Below, piece by piece: positions 53,337-57,244 of a DNA stretch of 57,244 nt. Each line of letters begins with the position of its first letter. Position 1 is the first letter of the stretch. Both the position numbers and the translations under genes were made by a program. Source of the DNA: JAZNOL01 sp045580815 (GTDB lineage: Bacteria; Bacillota; Clostridia; RUG12999); the NCBI GenBank assembly GCA_045580815.1, contig JAZNOL010000014.1, forward strand, positions 1-57,244, in the 5' to 3' direction. Under the pieces are notes generated by a model. That model was not told the origin of the DNA, ran no database searches, and saw only the letters and a list, made by a program, of their open reading frames with translations.

Positions 53337-56190
53337 TAACTGTCTCCTCCTGTGCCTCTTCTTCCACCGGTTCGGGCTCTACATATGCTTTCTTCACAGC
53401 ACCGTAAATCATTTTTGCACTTTCAGCTCTTGTTGCGTTTGCTTTCGGCAGGAAATTGCCTGAGCCATCACCATTAATAATGTCTGCAATCTGCATTTTT
53501 GAGATTGCGCCATATGCCCAATCTGCAATATCTGCATCATCATCAAAACGAACAAGACCATTTGTTTTAGGAAGAACTTTATCCTGCATTTTAACTACAC
53601 GGTCAATCATAACTGCGATTTCCTGACGTGAAATCAAAACATTAGGATTAGCATTTCCGCCATCGCCAAGGACAACACCTGCATTGTTTGCCGCAACAAA
53701 ATAAGGTGTAAACCAATCTGTTGCTGCAATATCTGCAAACGGAAGTTCATCCTCCTCGCCTATTGTCGGGATTTCAATTTCAAATGCAACCATCAGTATT
53801 TTTACAAACTCACTACGAGTAATCTGATTGTTGGGCTTGAATGTGGAATCTTCATATCCCGAAACAGCATCAACAGCAGAAAGATAACGTATACCGTCAT
53901 AAGCCCAGTGTTCAACCGGAACATCAGGATAAAGCTGTTTTTTAGCAACAACGGTATTATCAGCATTAGGAGTGTTTGTTGTTATAACAGTTGCAGGCAT
54001 TGATATGGAACTGCCACCTCCGCCACCGCCTCCGCCGCCACCGTAGCTTCCATAGTAGCGGTCAGAAGAGCTTGTTTCTTCTTCCTCTTCTTCAGGTGCT
54101 TCAAAATTGTCAATAAAATCTTTTACTGCATCAATTGTTGTTAAATCATCCTGATTGAGTTTTAAATCTTCATAAAGAGCAGTTTTTGCCCCGTCAATTT
54201 CATCAAGCTTTTCAAATTTATCTGCATCATATCCAATTTCTTCGCCACATTCGCTTACAATGACTCCGATTGTTTCATAACCTAAAGCATCAGCAAATGC
54301 AGTCATAACATATGTATCTGCAAAATATTTCTGCAAATCCATGATGTTTTCAAAGTTTTTGTTCTGCATAGCAGTAAGAACTTCTTCTTTGTAATCAGCA
54401 TAATATTTGTTTTCAAGAGGCAAACCGTAACTGCTGTTGTTTGTAGTGATTGCGTTTTCAATTGCAGTATTATCAGTAAGATTTATAACTTCAAGAAGTT
54501 TTATTTCATCTGTAATTGTCTGCATAAAATCACGCACATCGTCAATTTTTTTAATATCAAATGTGTAATCAATAAGTGCCTGAGCAACGTGGTTTAATTC
54601 ATCGTCTGAAAGAGCATTGATTGCATCCATATCAAAATCCTTGATATCCGAAAGTTTAGTTTCTCCTGTTCCTTTCATGATATCATAAATTATCTGTTTG
54701 TCTGTTGCATCACTGATTGCATCAATTATGGGTGCTTTTTCTGCAATATATGCGTCTTCTGTACCGTTGATCTCAGCATCTTTCATTTCGCCGATAATGT
54801 TAATAGAAAAGTTTTTTGCAACGCCTGTGCCATAAACTGTTGCACTGACATTTCCATCACGAAGTGCTGTTATGGCTGAGACAGCAGGTGAAAGTCTGTA
54901 AGAATCGGAAACGACGATATGCGGCTCGCCTACATCTTTACCTTTTTCACGAAGAACAAGGTTCAAACTTTTTCCAACACTTACATCAAAACTTTCACCG
55001 CCCTCAACTTCGCAGTATATGTTAATATTATCTGCTACTGATTCATCCGAGAATTTAATATATCTCGCTTTTTCTTCCGAAACAGTATTGATCCATTTGC
55101 CGCTGTCGAGTATTACTTCAATGTCGGTATAGTTTTCACCGTCTTCGGAAATGCTCATTGTAAATGAGCTTACTGTGTCTGATGTGATACGGCGGATTTT
55201 TGAGGTATTTAAAATATCATAAACACCTTCACTTACGCGCATAATATCAGATGCATTATAATACAGATTGTTGTCTGCTTCTGTTTTGCCGTCAAGCCAG
55301 GGATTATATTCATTTAAAACGATATTGTCAAACAGTGTATACTCTGTACCCTGACCGCTTGCCATGAATTTAAGGGCAACATCGCCGTTGGCAGCTATTT
55401 TCTGCTCTGTTACGGTAACGGTACCGTCACCGTTGTCTACAATATTTGCAGGCTGCAAGAACGAACCGCTGAAATCAGCGTTTTCTACACCTGTGTTTTT
55501 ATTTACAGCACTCCAGCTTGCTTCACCGTTTGCAAAGATAACAGTCATGTGATGCCATGTTGCAACCGGAAAAGCCCCTGACGGATATACACCGCTTTTT
55601 GTAGTTACGGCATTTGTATCAAGACGGTTAGCTACTGAGTTTTTTGATACAGCTATTGATTTTGTGCCGTCAGTCCAACGGTTGCCGCCCGGCCAGTAAA
55701 TCTGATAAAAATTACCGCCGCCAACCATAAAACGGATACCACCGCCGGCTCTGCCGCCTGTTGCTCCTGTATCTGTTTTGTTAGGAGTGTACATATCAAA
55801 TTCAAGCTTATAGGTTTTTGCCGGATCAAGATTCATAAGATCCAGGTTTTCCATAACCGGAGCAGCATCTTTCTGATATTCACTTCTTCCTTCAAGAGCA
55901 AGAACCTTGTTATCAGGATTTGTCGGGTCTAAAGCTATTTTTGCCTGACCTCCGCTGTCATAACCGAAGCTTGTATCTTCAGATGCTCTCCATGTTTCTG
56001 TAAGAAAATGACCTTTACCTTTAACTGCTGCATCTGTGCTGTAACTTTCAAAATCTTCCTCAAAAAGATTTACGGGAGTTGTATCTTCCGCACCATCACC
56101 GGCTAAAACCGGAACAGCTGAAAATACAAGTCCTGCACAAACAGTTACTGACAAAAATTTTGAAAGTGATTTTTTAATTTTGCCTGACAT
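53329..56190 (-). CDS. SLH-anchored protein with concanavalin-like module, 953 aa
   Basis: Signal peptide 1-30 (AVPVLAGD). Residues about 42-290 are a concanavalin-like module of the same family as those in the 1812-residue protein (GGGIRFMVGGGNFYQIYW). A discoidin-like segment and then a long alpha-helical region with repeats of about 60-80 residues (IDAISDATDKQI, INNLTDNTAIEN-type) follow. A glycine run (10 G) links to three SLH repeats at about 750-935. The ATG at 56190 has GGAGGAAACAAT upstream; the longer frame to 56286 runs through palindromic intergenic DNA. No catalytic motif is clear, so it is probably a scaffold or binding protein. Confidence 0.76.
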   Translation of the reverse strand: MSGKIKKSLSKFLSVTVCAGLVFSAVPVLAGDGAEDTTPVNLFEEDFESYSTDAAVKGKGHFLTETWRASEDTSFGYDSGGQAKIALDPTNPDNKVLALEGRSEYQKDAAPVMENLDLMNLDPAKTYKLEFDMYTPNKTDTGATGGRAGGGIRFMVGGGNFYQIYWPGGNRWTDGTKSIAVSKNSVANRLDTNAVTTKSGVYPSGAFPVATWHHMTVIFANGEASWSAVNKNTGVENADFSGSFLQPANIVDNGDGTVTVTEQKIAANGDVALKFMASGQGTEYTLFDNIVLNEYNPWLDGKTEADNNLYYNASDIMRVSEGVYDILNTSKIRRITSDTVSSFTMSISEDGENYTDIEVILDSGKWINTVSEEKARYIKFSDESVADNINIYCEVEGGESFDVSVGKSLNLVLREKGKDVGEPHIVVSDSYRLSPAVSAITALRDGNVSATVYGTGVAKNFSINIIGEMKDAEINGTEDAYIAEKAPIIDAISDATDKQIIYDIMKGTGETKLSDIKDFDMDAINALSDDELNHVAQALIDYTFDIKKIDDVRDFMQTITDEIKLLEVINLTDNTAIENAITTNNSSYGLPLENKYYADYKEEVLTAMQNKNFENIMDLQKYFADTYVMTAFADALGYETIGVIVSECGEEIGYDADKFEKLDEIDGAKTALYEDLKLNQDDLTTIDAVKDFIDNFEAPEEEEEETSSSDRYYGSYGGGGGGGGGGSSISMPATVITTNTPNADNTVVAKKQLYPDVPVEHWAYDGIRYLSAVDAVSGYEDSTFKPNNQITRSEFVKILMVAFEIEIPTIGEEDELPFADIAATDWFTPYFVAANNAGVVLGDGGNANPNVLISRQEIAVMIDRVVKMQDKVLPKTNGLVRFDDDADIADWAYGAISKMQIADIINGDGSGNFLPKANATRAESAKMIYGAVKKAYVEPEPVEEEAQEETVNE

Positions 56191-56249
56191 ATTGTTTCCT
56201 CCAAATTTTTCACTAATAAAAATATGTAAATTATTTAAATACGCATTTG

Positions 56250-56342
56250 TGTAGGGACATAAATAATCGCCCCGGAGTACGGACAATTTTCAGACCGTCC
56301 CCACAATCATTGTGGATTCCTACCCCTCATTTGAGGGGTAGG
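56250..56342. repeat. Cluster of four adjacent palindromes
   Basis: Four back-to-back inverted repeats: an imperfect TGTAGGG..CGCCCC unit (56250-56274), CGGAC..GTCCCCACA (56280-56305), CCACAA TCA TTGTGG (56301-56315) and CCTACCCCTC with a 4-base loop (56319-56342). The last lies 17 bases past the stop of the truncated gene (minus) and might slow transcription, but lacks a T run. The first resembles the element at 40559. Confidence 0.65.
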
Positions 56343-56359
56343 AAAACCTATGATTTTAA

Positions 56360-57244
56360 TTATTCTACCGGAATTGCTTCATATGCAGGAGCCGCATCTG
56401 CAAGCTCACCATTCCAGATATAGATTTTTGCAAAAGCACCGGCTGTTTCGTTGAGCACAAAGTCCTCAACAACTTTTTCTGTTAAATCAAGAACCTCTTT
56501 AACCTCAACACTGAGAAGTTCTTTTGTTTCGCCATCATAGTATGCAACAATAACCTGAACCTTTTCTGCGTCAACATCTAATGTATCAGCAGTGAATGAT
56601 ACTGTAAGTTTATCATCAAAAATTGTATAATCAGGTTCTTCCGATACAGGTGTTGTTACAACAAAGTTATCAAAGTAAACAAACTGGTTGTTCTGACCTG
56701 CACCAAAGAGTGCAACTGCCGCTTCGGTCGGAGCATAAGGTGCCGGATCGCTGTAGCTACCTGTCTGAACAACAGCATTTGTAGCTTTGTCTGTTACAGT
56801 CCAGTTAATATCGCCGCCGTTTACATTAAGTTCAACAGAATACCATGTTGACTGTGCAAGCATATTGTTCGCAAGTGTTCCTGTAATAGTAACTTCTGTT
56901 TCAGGAATACGTGTGTATGTGTATGCACCTGTACCATCATCTACACGTTTTGCAAGTGATGTTTTAAGAGTACCGTCAGTATAACCGTTGCCTGCCTGGA
57001 AGTAAAGCTCATAGTAAGCAGCTGTTGTTTTGTCTCCTGTTTTATTGAAGCGGATACCGCCACCGCCCTGAGCATTTACACTATAATAGTCAAATTTATA
57101 AGTATACGGTTTTGTTGCATCAACAACAAGATCTGAGGGTTCAACAGGCACAAAGAATGTGTTGCTGTTGTATGCTGCCTGTGTTTCAACTGCAAGAACA
57201 TTGCTGCCTGACGGACCTGCGATTACAGCCGCACTGGGTACATC
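56360..57244 (-). CDS. Secreted CAZyme-associated protein, 5'-truncated at window edge
   Basis: The frame is open to base 57244, so the gene continues outside the window; the GTG at 57151 is internal (the residues before it, NVLAVETQAAYN, match the paralogue). The visible part is a concanavalin-like module (GGGIRFNKTG, YELYFQAGNGYTDGTLKTSLAK, TGTLANNMLAQSTWYSVEL, QFVYFDN) and then a small beta domain ending WNGELADAAPAYEAIPVE. Both match the third module and the following domain of the 1812-residue protein, with near-identical blocks. The missing part probably holds a catalytic domain. Confidence 0.82.
   Translation of the reverse strand, partial: DVPSAAVIAGPSGSNVLAVETQAAYNSNTFFVPVEPSDLVVDATKPYTYKFDYYSVNAQGGGGIRFNKTGDKTTAAYYELYFQAGNGYTDGTLKTSLAKRVDDGTGAYTYTRIPETEVTITGTLANNMLAQSTWYSVELNVNGGDINWTVTDKATNAVVQTGSYSDPAPYAPTEAAVALFGAGQNNQFVYFDNFVVTTPVSEEPDYTIFDDKLTVSFTADTLDVDAEKVQVIVAYYDGETKELLSVEVKEVLDLTEKVVEDFVLNETAGAFAKIYIWNGELADAAPAYEAIPVE

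Noticed and set aside
56191..56286. 32-residue N-terminal extension of the 953-residue protein
   Set aside because: It is translated from palindromic intergenic DNA, and the downstream ATG has a strong ribosome site and begins a clean signal peptide.

Overview
The window reads as a chromosomal segment of an AT-rich, anaerobic, endospore-forming Clostridia-type Firmicute that lives on plant polysaccharide. Sporulation is indicated by dipicolinate synthase (dpaA/dpaB) behind a sigma-K-like promoter. Anaerobic life is indicated by the oxygen-sensitive NrdD/NrdG reductase, formate-tetrahydrofolate ligase and several radical-SAM or Fe-S proteins. A surface rich in carbohydrate enzymes is indicated by S-layer-homology (SLH) proteins, GH43, GH106-like and GH-A-clan enzymes. 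Shine-Dalgarno sites are strong (GGAGG) and TTG starts are common (dxs, tsaD, the response regulator, probably the histidine kinase). No tRNA, rRNA, CRISPR array, transposase or phage gene was seen.

Region by region. 1-8.9 kb: a truncated TrkH potassium transporter; a minus-strand operon dxs-tlyA-membrane protein; divergently, mnmE-tsaD, then fhs behind an inverted pair of perfect DnaA-box sequences. 8.9-16.7 kb: a tightly coupled minus-strand operon with a FecCD-type permease, an ABC ATPase fused to a TM1266-like domain, a HydE-like radical SAM enzyme, a NifH-like protein, two NifD/NifK-like proteins and an ABC substrate-binding lipoprotein. A consensus promoter and a structured leader ending in an intrinsic terminator precede it. 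This is the strongest candidate for an undescribed system. 16.7-18.9 kb: mecA and dpaA-dpaB. 19-25.5 kb: an intracellular GH43 and a giant secreted esterase/GH43/esterase protein. 25.7-28.7 kb: nrdD-nrdG with an NrdR operator pair. 28.7-31.8 kb: a GH106-like enzyme.

31.9-37.3 kb: a minus-strand run of a PucR-type regulator, ftsE, ftsX, an EnvC-like LytM hydrolase, a small-multidrug-export-family membrane protein and a CapE-like nucleotide-sugar dehydratase (cell division and envelope). 37.5-42.0 kb: plus-strand small conserved protein, pncB, two tandem cyclophilins and argH. 42.0-44.3 kb: a two-component system. 44.3 kb to the right edge: a minus-strand block of large secreted proteins, three of them with SLH repeats and two with GH-A-clan catalytic cores, ending in a protein truncated by the window edge. 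A concanavalin-like module recurs five times among the giant esterase/GH43 protein, the 953-residue SLH protein and the truncated protein, so the two CAZyme regions share building blocks.

How it fits together: the nitrogenase-like operon looks like a self-contained import-and-reduce pathway. A FecBCD-type ABC system would bring in a metal chelate or tetrapyrrole-like compound. A NifH-type Fe-S ATPase would pass electrons to a NifDK-like pair that lacks the FeMo-cofactor ligand that can be aligned, and a HydE-like enzyme would do radical chemistry. The substrate cannot be read from sequence. The carbohydrate genes suggest capture, deacylation and cleavage of arabinose- or rhamnose-containing polymers at the cell surface.
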